Assembly: GCA_963920525.1 (NCBI GenBank)
Contig: OY986438.1
Coordinates: forward strand, 125,556,920-125,620,919
DNA from: Dichetophora obliterata
Lineage: Eukaryota; Arthropoda; Insecta; Diptera; Sciomyzidae
DNA: 64,000 nucleotides
Direction: 5' to 3'
This document shows positions 1-12,059 of the stretch, one piece after another. Each line of letters opens with the position of its first letter. Within the stretch, counting starts at the first letter, position 1. A program made the translations under genes and the position numbers. The notes below the pieces were generated by a model that worked only from the letters and a program-made list of their open reading frames with translations, was not told the DNA's origin and searched no databases.

Positions 1-215
1 TTTTTGGGATAAGGCGATTTAAAACAAAACACAATAATTGAACAGTTGACAAACGAAACGGCACATAGCCAGGAATCGATAAAACTTATTGTGTCTGAAT
101 GAAGCGAAAGTTTTTCCTGTAAACTGTTCAGACACAATAAATTCTTTCGATTTTTGGTTATGTTCTGCTTTGTTTGCCAATAATCAACGAATAGTTCAGA
201 TTCAAAATTCTAAAA
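1..215. repeat. Palindromic (foldback) repeat, left copy
   Basis: Two diverged arms at about 1-98 and 127-215 are reverse complements around a spacer of about 28 bp; the innermost pairing is TTATTGTGTCTGAA against TTCAGACACAATAA. The outer arm is also the reverse complement of 63601-63690 at the far end of the window, so two copies of one repeat family flank the region in opposite orientation. The left boundary may lie outside the window. No coding capacity is seen; the short ORF across it looks fortuitous. Confidence 0.7.
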
Positions 216-436
216 TGTTTGCCTCAGTAATAATATTCACATTTATCATGATTGACAGATCTACAATATTTTTGTTGCAACTAAATTTGCGGCAATCATA
301 GTATGTTGACGATATCAATGATGTTATGATTTCAACTATAATGCTATTTTTGGCACCACCATAAGTAAATTATGACTTTATTGAGGCAAAATTTTGTGTT
401 TGCAGAAATAATACAATAATTTTAGTAAAAAAATTA

Positions 437-1356
437 TTATTGCAGTAATCGTGTCTCAACCATGTCTTTTCTCTGCGTGTGCATGGTGACATGACGACAT
501 TTAGTGAAAATATCATTTAGAAAGATTGCAAATAAGATGGGACCGAGAACAGAGCCTTGAGGCACCCCACAGGTTAAATTGCCAAAAGCGGAAAGACTAT
601 TCCCCACCCTTACTCTTTGAGACCTCCCGGTTAAGTAATTATATATCAGACCAGTAATGGGATGTAAAGCAGAGTGCAGTGCTAATCTTCTACACTGAAA
701 CTCATTGGTTATCGCTACTGTGCACTGCATTACTTACATTTTGTTAAGTTTTTGCATAGTAAAGTTGTTTTTTGTTTTACTTTAGCTCAATTGCAATAAT
801 TGGAAATATGCAGTTTGTGCATTTTGTAAACAAATTAATAGAAAAGGGAAAAATTAATAGATAACAAATTAATTTGTTATCGACACTTTTATAAGTGCTT
901 TGTTCGATTGTGGCACAATTGTGCTAGCACAGTGTGCTGACACATTACGGTTAGAATGTGCTACTGTGTCAGCACAACAAAAATTGTGTTATTACCCACC
1001 TCTAGTCTAAAGCCAGACTGAAAAGGGGACATAAGAACATGATCTCTGATATGAACAGAGATTTGCGCAGTCATGAGCAACTCAAATACTTTTGACAAAC
1101 ATGATAACAGACTAACAGGACGAAAATCAGACAGTTCACGTGCATTGGCCTTTTTAGCTATGTGGATAATTGTTGCTGCTTTGAAAGCATCAGGAAAGCA
1201 AGAACTTGTGAAACAATAATTGAATATATGCGTTAAAGGACTTAGAATAAAAGGTAAGATAATTTTAATAAATTTGATAGGTACTCTATCCTCACCCACG
1301 GCGTTCGACTTAATCTTATTCACACAACGAGCAACATCACACTCTCCTATAGCCAC
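437..1356 (-). pseudogene. Non-LTR retrotransposon reverse-transcriptase fragments, interrupted
   Basis: Two pieces of one Jockey-like reverse transcriptase run on the minus strand. The 5' piece (1356 to about 1005) has SNAVGEDRVPIKFIK and DFRPVSLLSCLSKVFELL, the early RT blocks. The 3' piece (about 700 to 500) has YLTGRSQRVRVGN and GVPQGSVLGPILFAIFLNDIF, the block before the catalytic YADD. The sequence between them (about 731-1005) is unrelated and contains a short self-complementary stretch near 895-985, so the element was probably interrupted by another insertion. Homology stops before YADD, so both ends are truncated. Not a host gene. Confidence 0.8.
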
Positions 1357-1984
1357 AAAATCAAAGTTAAATGGACATTCAAAAGTACTATGTTTACTTT
1401 TATTCTTTTATTACTGTTACACGATAAAAACGTGACTATCATATTTTGTAAACCTCATAATAAATGTTGTATAAAACGTAGTAGTCAAATGTACCTTTGG
1501 ATATTTCGTACAATGAAAAAGTTCCATATTTATGCAACCAAGTGCTTGTTCTGCTATAAAAAATTGCTCTTTTGCTCTCCTCACAATATTAGGGTTTCTA
1601 AGCTCATTCTTGTGAGTAAACGTCAAATGGCTGCATAACCTATATGATTAAATCATGCTATTGTCTTAAATAAGTTATTTTTGTTTACATTCTTATATAA
1701 TCTTCAATACCAAACCATTTTTCATAAGTCTAATGTGAAAGTTTGATCAAATCGCGATATTTTAAGCAGAAAAAGTGCTTTAAATTCGTAAAATTTTTTA
1801 TTTTGTTTTCTTATCTAAGAAAGAAGGGAATTGTATATTATAATGAATCGATTTCGGTGCGAAACTTTTTTCGCCGAATCAACCTAAAAAACAGTTTTTT
1901 TATTATCAGAACAACATTCCCCACATGGAAATGGACTGGTATTTTGCACTCAAAAAAAGTTATATCTCTAGTGTACATTATAAT

Positions 1985-2791
1985 CAGGGAAGACAGAAAT
2001 ATGCACGAAAAAATCTAAAATAAGTATGCTAATATGCTCTAAAAAATGGCAAAATATGCCATCAAATAAGCACGAAAAATGTCGAAGTCGGAGTTTTATT
2101 ATTCAAAATTTTATTCAATAGTTCATAAAAAAAAAAAACAATAGCCCTTTCAAGGCGTAAAAGTAAATATTTCAGTTTAAATTAATTATAATTTTAATTA
2201 TAAAGCAAAAATTTAATTCTATTTTAATCATTTAATGAATATTTTGTTTGGTAGCTCGAAGCCAATTCCAAAAGTCTCCTTCCGGACGAAGTCCATTATT
2301 TTATATGGTGCTTATAGCAAAAACAGTGTATTGCATTCAGCGATTACACTGAACAATTAAATGCATTTTTATATTATCAAAAAGAAATTTTCTACGATTT
2401 TCAGCCAACAATGTTTTGTATTGTGAAAAAGACCGCTCGACATCGCAGGATGTAGTTGGGCACCATTTAAAATAAGGGACTTCGTTCGGAAGGAGACTTT
2501 CGGCGTATGGATCCATTATCTGTGAGTTTTTAAACAAAATATTTTTTATACATATATAATTTAATATCTCTTTATAAATATATATAATATCAAAGAAATT
2601 ACAATGTTGCCTGATGTGAAGAAAGTATCAAAATTTGCCCGATTACAAGCTAAAATCTGTTCGAAAAGTTAAAAATATGTAAAAAAATGCACAAATAAGC
2701 ACAATCGTTATAAATATGCAAAATTATTAACAAAACGTCCAAATATGCAAAAGCATATATTATATGCATTTCCATATAATTGTCTTCCCTG
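1985..2791 (-). mobile_element. Non-autonomous hAT transposon with 8-bp target duplication
   Basis: The element begins CAGGGAAGAC and ends GTCTTCCCTG (perfect 10-bp terminal inverted repeats) and is flanked on both sides by the 8-bp duplication ATTATAAT (1977-1984 and 2792-2799). Eight-bp duplications and CAG termini are hAT hallmarks. At 807 bp it is too short for a full transposase; only a C-terminal remnant is left (separate entry). Inside, about 2267-2325 is an inverted, diverged copy of about 2450-2505, so part of the transposase tail was duplicated and flipped. The ends are rich in short AT motifs containing ATATGC, typical of hAT subterminal repeats. Confidence 0.9.
2337..2537 (-). pseudogene. 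hAT transposase C-terminal dimerisation-domain remnant
   Basis: A 66-codon open stretch carries CDVERSFSQYKTLLAENRR followed by a stretch matching the hAT dimerisation region, where a Cys/Ala-x-x-E-R-x-F-S motif precedes a conserved Asn/Arg-rich helix. The DNA-binding BED finger and the RNase H-like catalytic core are absent. It lies within the inverted repeats and 8-bp duplication of the hAT element, so it is a decayed transposase and not a host gene. Confidence 0.8.
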
Positions 2792-2799
2792 ATTATAAT

Positions 2800-3695
2800 A
2801 TAAAAGTGCTGGAGGAAAGATGCTTATAATACATTGCATATTTAGCAGCTGAGTTTTCTGTGAAAACTTTTGTCAGCTCACGCTCACGAAACTCAGAAGG
2901 AAGGTGTATTTGGACATCTTATATCTAATCTAATTGTGTAATTGCACTTAATTTAACGACCACTCAATGCATTATATTGATTAATTACTAATCGCAAGAG
3001 AGCATGATATAATGCTTTCCGCGAGTAGATACGCTCATCAAAGTTCCAACTTCTGATCGCGTATCTACTTTCAATTGGTCCTGTTTGTAGGAAATCCTTT
3101 CTATGAGTAATAGAAAATAGAAAGTAAAAAAGTTTTTTAATTATTTTTGCACGTTGCGATTTTTTAGAAAAGTTATTGCATAAATTGCAATATTTGTAAA
3201 TTCCAGACGATATATCTGACTTATGAAATATTTACGCATTTTTATATGCATGGGGGTATTAAAAAATCATTAACCCAGAACGAATAATGTTAAAAAAATT
3301 GATCATACTGAACATTGCATTAACATACTGAACTGTATTGCATAAAAAAGAACGGATGGTCACCGTAGCAATTATACTATGTCGATTTTCTCCCAACAAA
3401 ATACTAAAAATCCCCTACACAAGGTCTTGGTCTTTGTTTTAGTCGCAAAGCATAAGTAAGATTATATTTTATTTATATTAATAAGCTAATAGTAAAATAA
3501 CCTCATTCAAGAGCATTCAACAAATAGGCTTAAACCTTTTTTTCCCAGTAATCAAATAATAACATTATAAACAATACAACACAATAACATTATTTAAATA
3601 AAATTATGTGTAAACAGTTAGTGCAAAGTTTTGCAATTGCGTGTCGACAGTTATTATGACAATAAATTCATTTCATTAAGTAAAGGGTTATAAAA
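2800..3695. other. AT-rich upstream region of the IR gene
   Basis: No coding sequence is recognised. A small hairpin occurs at about 3035-3070 (GTAGATACGC against GCGTATCTAC). This stretch should contain the promoter and 5' leader of the receptor gene, but no motif is distinctive enough to call. The in-frame stop TAA at 3681 limits the receptor start to 3696 unless an upstream exon exists. Confidence 0.4.
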
Positions 3696-5693
3696 ATGCA
3701 GCTATTAAAAGAAATCGCAATAGAATACCCTAAAAAGTATATCGGTTTAGTCACAAAGGAGTTAGTAAAAATGCTGCAACCAAACAATGTAGTACAAAAC
3801 TGGTCTGCACTGTTGAATATTTTGAGTAAGAGTTTCAAAATTTGTTTAAATACTTAAAAAAATCTTTATTTTTTGTTTTAGTCCAAAATTATTTGCTAGA
3901 ATCAACTTCTATTTGCATACTCTGGAACAATAACTTCGACATTCAGTTACAAAATCAGCAAAACAACCTGGTGCCCATCATCAGCATTTCTCGTAATAAT
4001 TTAGCTGAATCCTTCGAACGTGACATTTACAATTTTACACCTTTAGCGGAACAACTTGAAGAGGTAAAATCTTACTATGATGAGCTTGTGGGAAAGTTAA
4101 CGGCATCCATTGAGCATTCGCATTGTGAGGTGTGGGTTTTTAAAAGCATTCATTGAAAAATCTTAAAATAATATCTTGTAAAACTTTAATACTGCTGCGA
4201 AAAGGGATTCATAGCTTTTCAGGAGGATATACCGCTATTTGCCAGATCATTTCGTAATGCGAGCACGTATTCTTTATGGCGTTCGGAACGAAATAAGTTC
4301 ATTTTTATCTACAGTTTGGATCTAATACAAGAGGACTATTTTACTGATTACCTCTTTCAAGGTTTGACTTTTAAACGAAACGTTTTTAAAACAGATTGAG
4401 TTTTATTTTATGCACTAAAGATCAGCCCAATATATTAATTGTGGAAGCCGAAAATATATCATCGACCATCTTCAATATTAAAACAAACAAATTTGTTGGT
4501 TCGCTCTATAAACATCCCGAAGAACTGATTTTACTCGATCGTTTCAATGCCGTTGAGGATAGCTTTGAGCAGAAAATGAAATTCTCCACAGCTTATAAGA
4601 TCAAAAATCTTATGGGTCGCGAAGTTATTATGGGTGGTTTCGATTACAGGCCATTTGTAGTGGTCGACTATGTAAGTTATCAGTTTGATGGATTGACATT
4701 TTTCGAGATAACAAACGATAAAGACATTCAATTTAAGACATAAAAATAATTCTTTAGAATATACAACCACAAGTTTACGACAATAATCCCGATAATCCAA
4801 ATAAAGGCGTTCACTTGGATGGCACGGAAACTCGTCTTCTTCTCACTTTTTGTGAATTGTACAATTGTACTGTTCAATTTGATAGCAGTAAGTAGATTTT
4901 TCAACTTTACGCTCTCTGGAGTCGAAACCATATCGATAATAACATTTTGTAAAAGCCGAAACAGCAGAGTGGGGTTTTGTATATCTGAACTATACAGCCA
5001 GTGGTCTAAAGGGCTTGATGATCGAACGTAAGACGCAAATGGCTTTGGATGCCATGTATGCTTGGTATGTCGAGTGTTGCTGTCAAGTGCTTGCATTCAA
5101 AAGCTATGCATATCTTGAAATTTTTTAGGAAACGTGAATACGAGTGCATGGATATAACGGCATTTATTGGACGCTCTGGTGTAACATGTCTGGTTCCGGC
5201 ACCGACTAGGCTTACCAGCTGGTCTTTGCCCCTAAGACCTTTTGAGTTCACTCTATGGCTGGGTGTGGCCGCATGCTTACTGTTGGAAACATTGTCGCTG
5301 TTGGTTACACGTCAGATGGAGAATACTCTTACCGAAGCTCCTAATAACTCCTGGCAGCACAGTTTTGAATTTGGCTACAGTACCACGCTTAAGCTCTTTG
5401 TTTCTCAAGGTTCGGACTATGTTGTCAACTCGACATCGGTGCGCACTGTTTTATTCTCCTGCTATATGATCGATATTATAATCACAAGTATTTATGGTGG
5501 TGGATTGGCCAGCATTTTAACAATACCCACGTAAGGAAAGAGTTTCCTAAAACTTTTCAGGACATCTGCTAATAAAGTTTTCTTTACAAGCCTGGGCGAA
5601 GCTGCTGACTCATTGGAGCGCCTACATAAGAAAAACTTGTATTGGACGGCAACATCAGAGGATTGGATTCTTTCCCTTAGAGGCGTTACAGAT
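3696..5693 (+). CDS. Ionotropic receptor (IR), exons 1-8 of 10
   Basis: This is the N-terminal 504 residues of a 692-residue insect chemosensory ionotropic receptor, a ligand-gated cation channel subunit in sensory dendrites. Exons: 3696-3825, 3882-4129, 4223-4361, 4421-4671, 4758-4887, 4956-5064, 5129-5530, 5591-5693; all introns are GT-AG, 56-93 nt, and every phase joins. The family match comes from GREVIMGGFDYRPFVVVDY (S1 half of the ligand-binding domain, about residues 238-256), HLDGTETRLLLTFCELYNC, GRSGVTCLVPAP, first membrane segment M1 (about 374-395, LWLGVAACLLLETLSLLV), then M2 (about 441-461) followed by SIYGGGLASILTIPT. That last motif replaces the SYTANLAAF of true glutamate receptors, as in other IRs. 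ATG 3696 follows AAAA and an in-frame stop; no signal peptide is obvious, so an upstream exon is possible. Apparent frameshifts at 4361-4421 and 5531-5590 vanish when 59- and 60-nt introns are used. Subfamily (antennal type or other) is not settled. Confidence 0.93.
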
Positions 5694-5699
5694 GTAAGT

Positions 5700-7100
5700 A
5701 AAGAATTTGTACAAATATGCATATATTGTTTTATTGTCTAATTAATCTTTGAAATGCTTTTGTTCATATTTTCTAAAGTGGTAATAGTTTTTCCTACCTT
5801 CTAAAGTTTCTTTTGATACACTGATGATTCATTCACAGAAGATTTTGTAACTTCTTTTACAGCAATGTTTTTAAAAAACGTGCGAAAATAAATTTCTGGT
5901 GATTTTTTTCTGTTGTTTGCTAGCTATTTATTTACCCAATAATATTACATTTTTCTAAGAGAAATAAGAGGTAGGTTCTATGTGGCACAAAGGTCGCACA
6001 GTGTTCAAGATAAAAAAATACAAAACGGCATGTTTCATTAATTTGACACTAGAGAATAATTTTTTGAAGCTTAGACGCATTAGCGGTGGGACACTCAAGA
6101 TTTAAAATAAAAAAAAATACTTCTTTGGTTGTGAAAATAGCCACCTTTCAGTTAGAACACTAGCTTCTGGCGAAGCAAAAAAACTCGTTTCATTTCTATG
6201 GTGCATTTCGACAAACAATCGAACACCAATGAATATTGAAATAAATGAAGAAGCAACTAGAACAGATGGCAACCCTTGATAGAGTTGATGGCGGTGATCT
6301 AAAATGGCCTCCTGCTTTGAAGTGTCATATGATTAGCAGCCATACAATTCATAAGAATGAATTAGAGGATCTGCACATTCATATGCTAGTTTAAACAGTG
6401 AGTTGATCACAGCTTAATCACTCAAAGACTACTGATGAGGAATATGTAGCGATTTCCGAAACAGACTGTCTAGTCAGCTAAGTGATTGACTCTATACAGA
6501 GTTGTTGTTGTTGCCTTCTTGAAAACTCACTTGATCTAAAGCTCACAATCTTAATTCAAAAAAAAAAATACATTTAATCATAAGCTTGCTAAATAGTTAT
6601 TTGCTTAACAAATTGATTTTTATTTCAAAGTTAGAAAACTTAAAGGTTGATTATATCTGGCCCAAGAGTCGAAAAAGTTATGATTAGAAAAAAATCAGAT
6701 AAATGCTTAATAACAATAAACATTTATTACAATAAGCATTTCGCTTTCCACCTGACTAAATTAGAGATGGGTGAGATATGACTCAAAGGTGGTACAGTAA
6801 ACATTGAACTACTGTGGTCCCTAAACCAGTCAAATCCTTAAATTTGCAGCGTTTTATTTCCAAAAATACTAGAGAAAAAGCACTTGTAACTTTCTTATGA
6901 TTTTTAAGTGCTGCTTTCATAAAATTTCTGGTACGAAATTCTAATTATATAATATAACAAGTAATTATTTGTTTTTAAAAACCGTTAAATCTCGATAGAG
7001 CATTTGTCAAATGGTATGCAAATTTTTTATATCCAAGGAATTGGTTAATAAACTTGATTTCTTTTATTTATTTGCTCTTTCAACCATTGAGCCAGGACAA
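5700..7100. other. Intronic AT-rich stretch, no gene seen
   Basis: No reading frame with recognisable similarity and no convincing terminal repeats were found. Short runs of A and T dominate. Confidence 0.4.
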
Positions 7101-7114
7101 AAGTTGCTTAAAAA

Positions 7115-8065
7115 CATGGTTCGTATTTGCTCACTAATGAAGCTTCATGAATATGAGGGAATTTTTTGTTCAAAAAACACGTGTTCATATTCATTTTCGT
7201 GAACAGCTGAGCAAATTTTTTTGTTCATGAACTGAAGAAGATGAAACCAGTTTGTGAACAAGAATATTTTTTACTCTTGCGAAGAAACTGTTGCTTTTCA
7301 TCTCTTCTTCACTTGTCGTTCGTTGGCTCTTCATTTATTCATTAATTGTTCATGAAGTGGTGAAGGCAACGGATGATACTCACTTGTTTACTGGCAATAG
7401 ATGGTTTGTATCAGAGAAGGAGTTCGGTGCTGGCGCGAACTTTAGCTAAAAATTGGTCGCTGAATCCGAGTCCTTTTAACTCGGCAACCTCATTAGTTCA
7501 AAATTTTATAATTTTGAAATTCTGAAAACGGATTCGGATTCAGCGACCCATTTTTATTGAATTCGTTAAAATAAAAAAATTGAATAAAAAAAAGGGTGTC
7601 AACCCTATCCATCATCTTAAATTTTAAAATTTTGACTTCATATTCGAAATCAGCGATTCCCTATCATTGTTAAATTATGCTTAAAACTATTAAAAAATAA
7701 ATATTAATAGGTGGTAACCCTTTTGTTCGCGCCAGCACCGAATTCCTCTGATACAAATCATTTATTGCCAGTGAACAAGTCAGTATCATCCGTTGCCTTC
7801 ATCACTTCATGAACAATTAGTTAATAAATGAAGAGACAACGAACGACAAGTGAAAAATAGAAGAAAAGATGGATAGCAACAGTTTCTTCTCAAGAGTAAA
7901 AAATATTCTTGTACACAAACTGCTTTCCTCTTCTTCAGTTCATGAACAAAAAAATTTGCTCAGCTCTTCACGAAAATGAGCTGTTCACTTTGATCTTTCT
8001 TCATATACTTAAATGAATGAATAGAAGCAGAAATGAACTGTTCATGAATGAACAAATGCGAACCC
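7115..8065. mobile_element. Foldback-like element with about 330-bp inverted arms
   Basis: The arms at about 7115-7440 and 7720-8065 are reverse complements over most of their length, for example GAAGGAGTTCGGTGCTGGCG against CGCCAGCACCGAATTCCTC. The flanks carry an exact 10-bp repeat TGCTTAAAAA at 7105-7114 and 8066-8075. Long arms and a 9-10 bp target duplication fit Foldback/Mutator-like elements. The short middle contains inverted copies of a GGTCGCTGAATCCGA block that also builds the larger palindrome at 12060-13440. There is no transposase, so it is non-autonomous. Confidence 0.82.
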
Positions 8066-8075
8066 TGCTTAAAAA

Positions 8076-10550
8076 TGCATTTTGAGGGACGCCAAAATTC
8101 GTTCTGATAAAAAAAAGTATACTAATTGGAAGGATTTCTTATATAATATTTACTTTTGGTACCGGAATTGGGATCAGATATGTCCTATACAAGTCGATAC
8201 ACTCTAGTATGGATAAGAGTAATCCGATGTTCAACTTCACTCATACATTCTCCAGCCCCTTAAAGACAGTATTTTACCAAACGAAGCACAGTGTAGCGTT
8301 TGACCTATTTAGACGACAATAAATAGTAACTCCAGTTTAAGGGCATGAAGTATGGAATATATTTTTGATACTTCTAAATTTTAAAGTAGCAAAAATTGGT
8401 ATAGGGAAAATAGCCTTTTCGCTTTCCTTCGTGAAGATTTCCCAGTTTTATTTTAAATGGCATCACTCATTAACGAAGAAGGTATGTTTATTAAATTCTT
8501 AGTATACCAAAAAATGTTCCATCAATTTTTTTATGCGTTTTTCTCTGAATAGACGCTGGAATAACTATATATAAACGGTAATTTTTGATATTTTTGAATT
8601 TATACTATATTTAGTTAAAATATTATTTAACTAAAAACTACACAGCGAAAAAGTAAGTGCACTATAAACTATGCAAGTGTTGTTGTTCTGTTGTTGCTTT
8701 TTCTAATAGAAATGCTTTCAGAAACATAACTTTGCACTTTGCATATATTTACCATTTTCGCATATTAAGTGCTTTCTTAATTGTTATTGTTTTTAACGCT
8801 ACTTTTTTGCTTATTGACATAATTCTTTCTATGATTATTTTTTCTGTTGAAGTCAAAGAGTAAAAAATAATTTTGGAAGTAATTTTAAATTACTGAAGTG
8901 CTTATTTATAAAGTTTCAAGTGAAATGGAAAGGTGTCTGTATCTTGAAATGAATTCTTGAAATGAATTCTTTGCACTGTTCTTAAAAGTGAAATAATGGA
9001 TCAATTAATCAAATAACACATTTGTTAAAAATCAAATAATTGTGTGAAAGATTTTGACATATACCACGTTTATACGGCACGTTAAAGCGCATACTTTTAC
9101 ATCGTTTTGACTCAGTACAGCTTAATGTAGTGTGTTAATACCCAATCACTGAATCTACTTCAGTGAAAGCGATTGTAGTGTTATGAAAATTTGGCAACTC
9201 AAATAAGTTCGAATATGAAAACACAAAAGCTGATTTTCGGAACTGTTAAAAAATAACTTTTTGTTTATACGCACTTTCTAAGCGACTTGAAAATTTAAGA
9301 ACCAATTTGAAGTGATTTTATTAAATCGATTTGAAATTTTCAAGACGGTTTGAAGTTCAATTTATGCAAAGGTTTGAATCAAATCGACTTCGTTAAAACC
9401 GATTGGAAGCATCGGATAAACATAATAGTAGTCAATATTTAAAAAAATACTTTCTATAAATAAATAAATATTTGGTTTACTCATTTTTCTTTGTATTTTG
9501 ATCACCTACAGGTTTATAAAAATAGGTCAACTGTCTGATGTTATTATCATCTTAGAAGAGGATGATTATGAGGAGATTGAGCAACCTACCTGTTCCAAAG
9601 GGTGCGACCAGAAAAATCATTTGAAAGCTTGTTGGTTAAAGAAAAACCATAATACAATCACGTGTCAGAAAAAAAGTGAATGAATTAATTATGAATTGGA
9701 GTAAAGTAAAAAATAGTGATATCATTTTTAGAGGAAATTTCAAGAGAAATTATAAATTTAATTAAAAAATATTTGGTTCACTAAGTATTTATTTTTTTTT
9801 AATTCACTTTAAACTTACAAGGTGCTAGTTGCTGAAAACTTGCTGATTTAACCGCAAAAATAATAAATCTAAAACATAAGTCTCTGCTAGTGTTGCATAT
9901 CTTTGGAAAGGTCATAAAGTTATCTTTTTAATTCGCCTTTCCAAATAGTTCCACATCAATCTTCGGATGATTTAATCTAATCTTTCCAATAAGATAAACA
10001 ATCTCCGGAAAACAATAAATAGCCAATAGACCTATAGACATGACATATTTTTTTGCTTGTTTGCATATTCTATCCTTTAAAATCATAAAATAATTTTTGC
10101 CGTCTAATGCACAGCGGCGCCCCCTACATTTCATCAAGTCAATTATGTATACGATATGTTACAAAATTTTATCAGATTGTTAATATTTAATATCCTTGCT
10201 TAGAAGAACTCAATGGGGAAAAATTAGAGCTTAGGAGAATAAACTATACATAACTTAAAGTAAAGCAAAGTAAATGAAATGTAGAAATATCATGTTTTAA
10301 AGAAGTATTTTAGTTAGAAGTCTGTGCAAAGCCGGGTACTCTCTGCTACTTAAAATAAAAAAGAATAAGAAAGTTTCTAACTAACAATTTAATTTGAAAG
10401 AAATATTTTCACTTTTCAAACAACTTAATGGCATTAGTAAAATTTTTTAAAGATTTTTTTTCAACGATTCTTTCATTTTTAAAAATATCTCAACAACAGC
10501 AAAAAAATATACACGTTTCTTAGAAGTAGCAACAAGTTGAGGAAAAGCAA
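8076..10550. other. Intronic AT-rich stretch, no gene seen
   Basis: Only short chance reading frames are present (such as about 60 codons at 9498-9683, with no recognisable domain). A tiny direct duplication lies at about 8935-8972 (two copies of CTTGAAATGAATT). Confidence 0.4.
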
Positions 10551-10552
10551 TA

Positions 10553-10658
10553 GGTCTGTTCCCGTACACGCAAGTTTGTGAAAAATTTCAAAAACTTTCA
10601 AATTTTTATTACACAATTTTTAAAATTTTTCACCAACTTGCGTGTACGGGAACAAACC
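10553..10658. repeat. 106-bp hairpin element (MITE-like)
   Basis: The ends GGTCTGTTCCCGTACACGCA and TGCGTGTACGGGAACAAACC are inverted repeats, and pairing continues inward (AAGTTTGTG against CACCAACTT) into an AT-rich loop, so nearly the whole unit folds on itself. Classed as a miniature inverted-repeat element; no clear target duplication was seen. Confidence 0.78.
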
Positions 10659-11426
10659 AAATGTTTTTAAAAATTTTAAGATTTTTGCATCGTATATAAA
10701 TAAAAAAAAATTATGAATCCGCTAACAAAATATTCAGCGGCAGATGCAAATTTACGTACTCGTTAAATAGCCATATTTTGTAAAGCAAGCGCAAATTTTA
10801 AAAAAATTACTTTAAACAAACTAATTAACTCTATTGCTTAAAGCTTTATCCACTAAACACACTTTTTTTTTAGTTGACAATTAGTTGACAATTATTAAAT
10901 TTTTGACAACTTTACACATTTATTCCTCTAAAATTGAATCAAAAGCTCATAAGCTTACAAAACTCTCAACACCAGAAAAAATTCATGGACAAAAAAATTG
11001 CACATAAAAGACTACCTTGCCAATGAATTTACAGTTCATACCTTATCACCAAGATTAATTTTTGTCGTAAATCCAATGAAAAATTATTCTTTTACAGTAG
11101 TCTTGACAAAATGTGTTTTTAAAAATATCAAAAAAGTGAATTTTAAAAGGTCAAGAAGTGACCTTTCATACAACATTATTTTATATTTTTTTTATGTCAA
11201 ATCCATTTTCTGACAATAAAAGGTCCTCAGGTGTCATTCTTCGATTTGAATGATTTTCGAATATGTCAAAAATAAGAAATAAAAATACATGTTGACGTAT
11301 TCTTATTCGTGCTCAAAGGGTGGTTTAGGGGTTTAAATAAAGTCATTTTCAACAGTATTTCGCCGATTTCATGAGACACGCAGCAGCAATTATTTCAAAC
11401 TCACTTTTGCCATGTAGGAAATGCCC

Positions 11427-11600
11427 GGCTTGAAGACTCAACCTGTACTGGCAGACCAATGCTTGGTTTATAAACCTTCGCTTAAGACTCAGCCAGAACT
11501 TATATACCAAGGCATGGTTTATAAACCTTCGTCCAAGACACAGCCTAAACTAACAGACCAAGGCTTGGATAATTAGTTCTCGCCCAAGACTTGACCAAGA
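11427..11600. repeat. 51-bp tandem repeat, about 3.5 copies
   Basis: The block AAGACTCAGCC and its variants recur at 11433, 11484, 11535 and 11586, an exact 51-bp period, each followed by an ACCAAGGCTTGG-like segment. Related units in the same orientation lie at about 14090-14460. No coding meaning is seen. Confidence 0.78.
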
Positions 11601-12059
11601 TTTTAAAGCCTCCCAGTCACGGTGTAGTTGTTGTTGCCAATTCTCATCCAGAACTGAGTAATCAAGTTTTGTTATGTAAGTTCCGGCTGAGTCTTGATTC
11701 TAGCACAACAAATATGATATTCTAATTAATGTGCTTATGGCGGTGATGGGACATAACCCTAAGGAACTGACATTTATGTCGGAAAATGTATCTCCTTAAT
11801 TTGCTTATTTAATCCCAAAAATAGGATTTGGGATTATGGCCCCTTATTAAGTGGTCAAAACACAAACTTTTGACCGTTTTCGGGTTACGTCCTCTTTTTT
11901 TTGGGCTTATGATTTGAAATTTGGGATAATGTCCCTTGAGCCTATGTCCCGCAACTGCTTAACCCTGCATTCGTAAATACGCAAATTTTTTTATATACGT
12001 AAATTTTGTGTGTGCACTGCGTATGTGCACTTAAAACCGGCTTCAAAACATTTGTTCAT

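Noticed and set aside
4362..4420. Apparent frameshift or stop in the IR gene after YFTDYLFQ (TGA at 4397)
   Set aside because: A 59-nt intron from GTTTGACT to CACTAAAG restores the frame and keeps total exon length a multiple of three, like the gene's other short introns.
5049..5534. Reading frame as a separate 161-residue protein
   Set aside because: Its first 27 codons are intron 6 of the IR gene; the rest is exon 7.
5531..5590. A 30-nt intron ending at TTTTCAG (5560)
   Set aside because: Too short for a fly intron and it adds residues not fitting the family; the 60-nt intron ending TTTACAAG gives the expected ILTIPTLGEAADSLERL.
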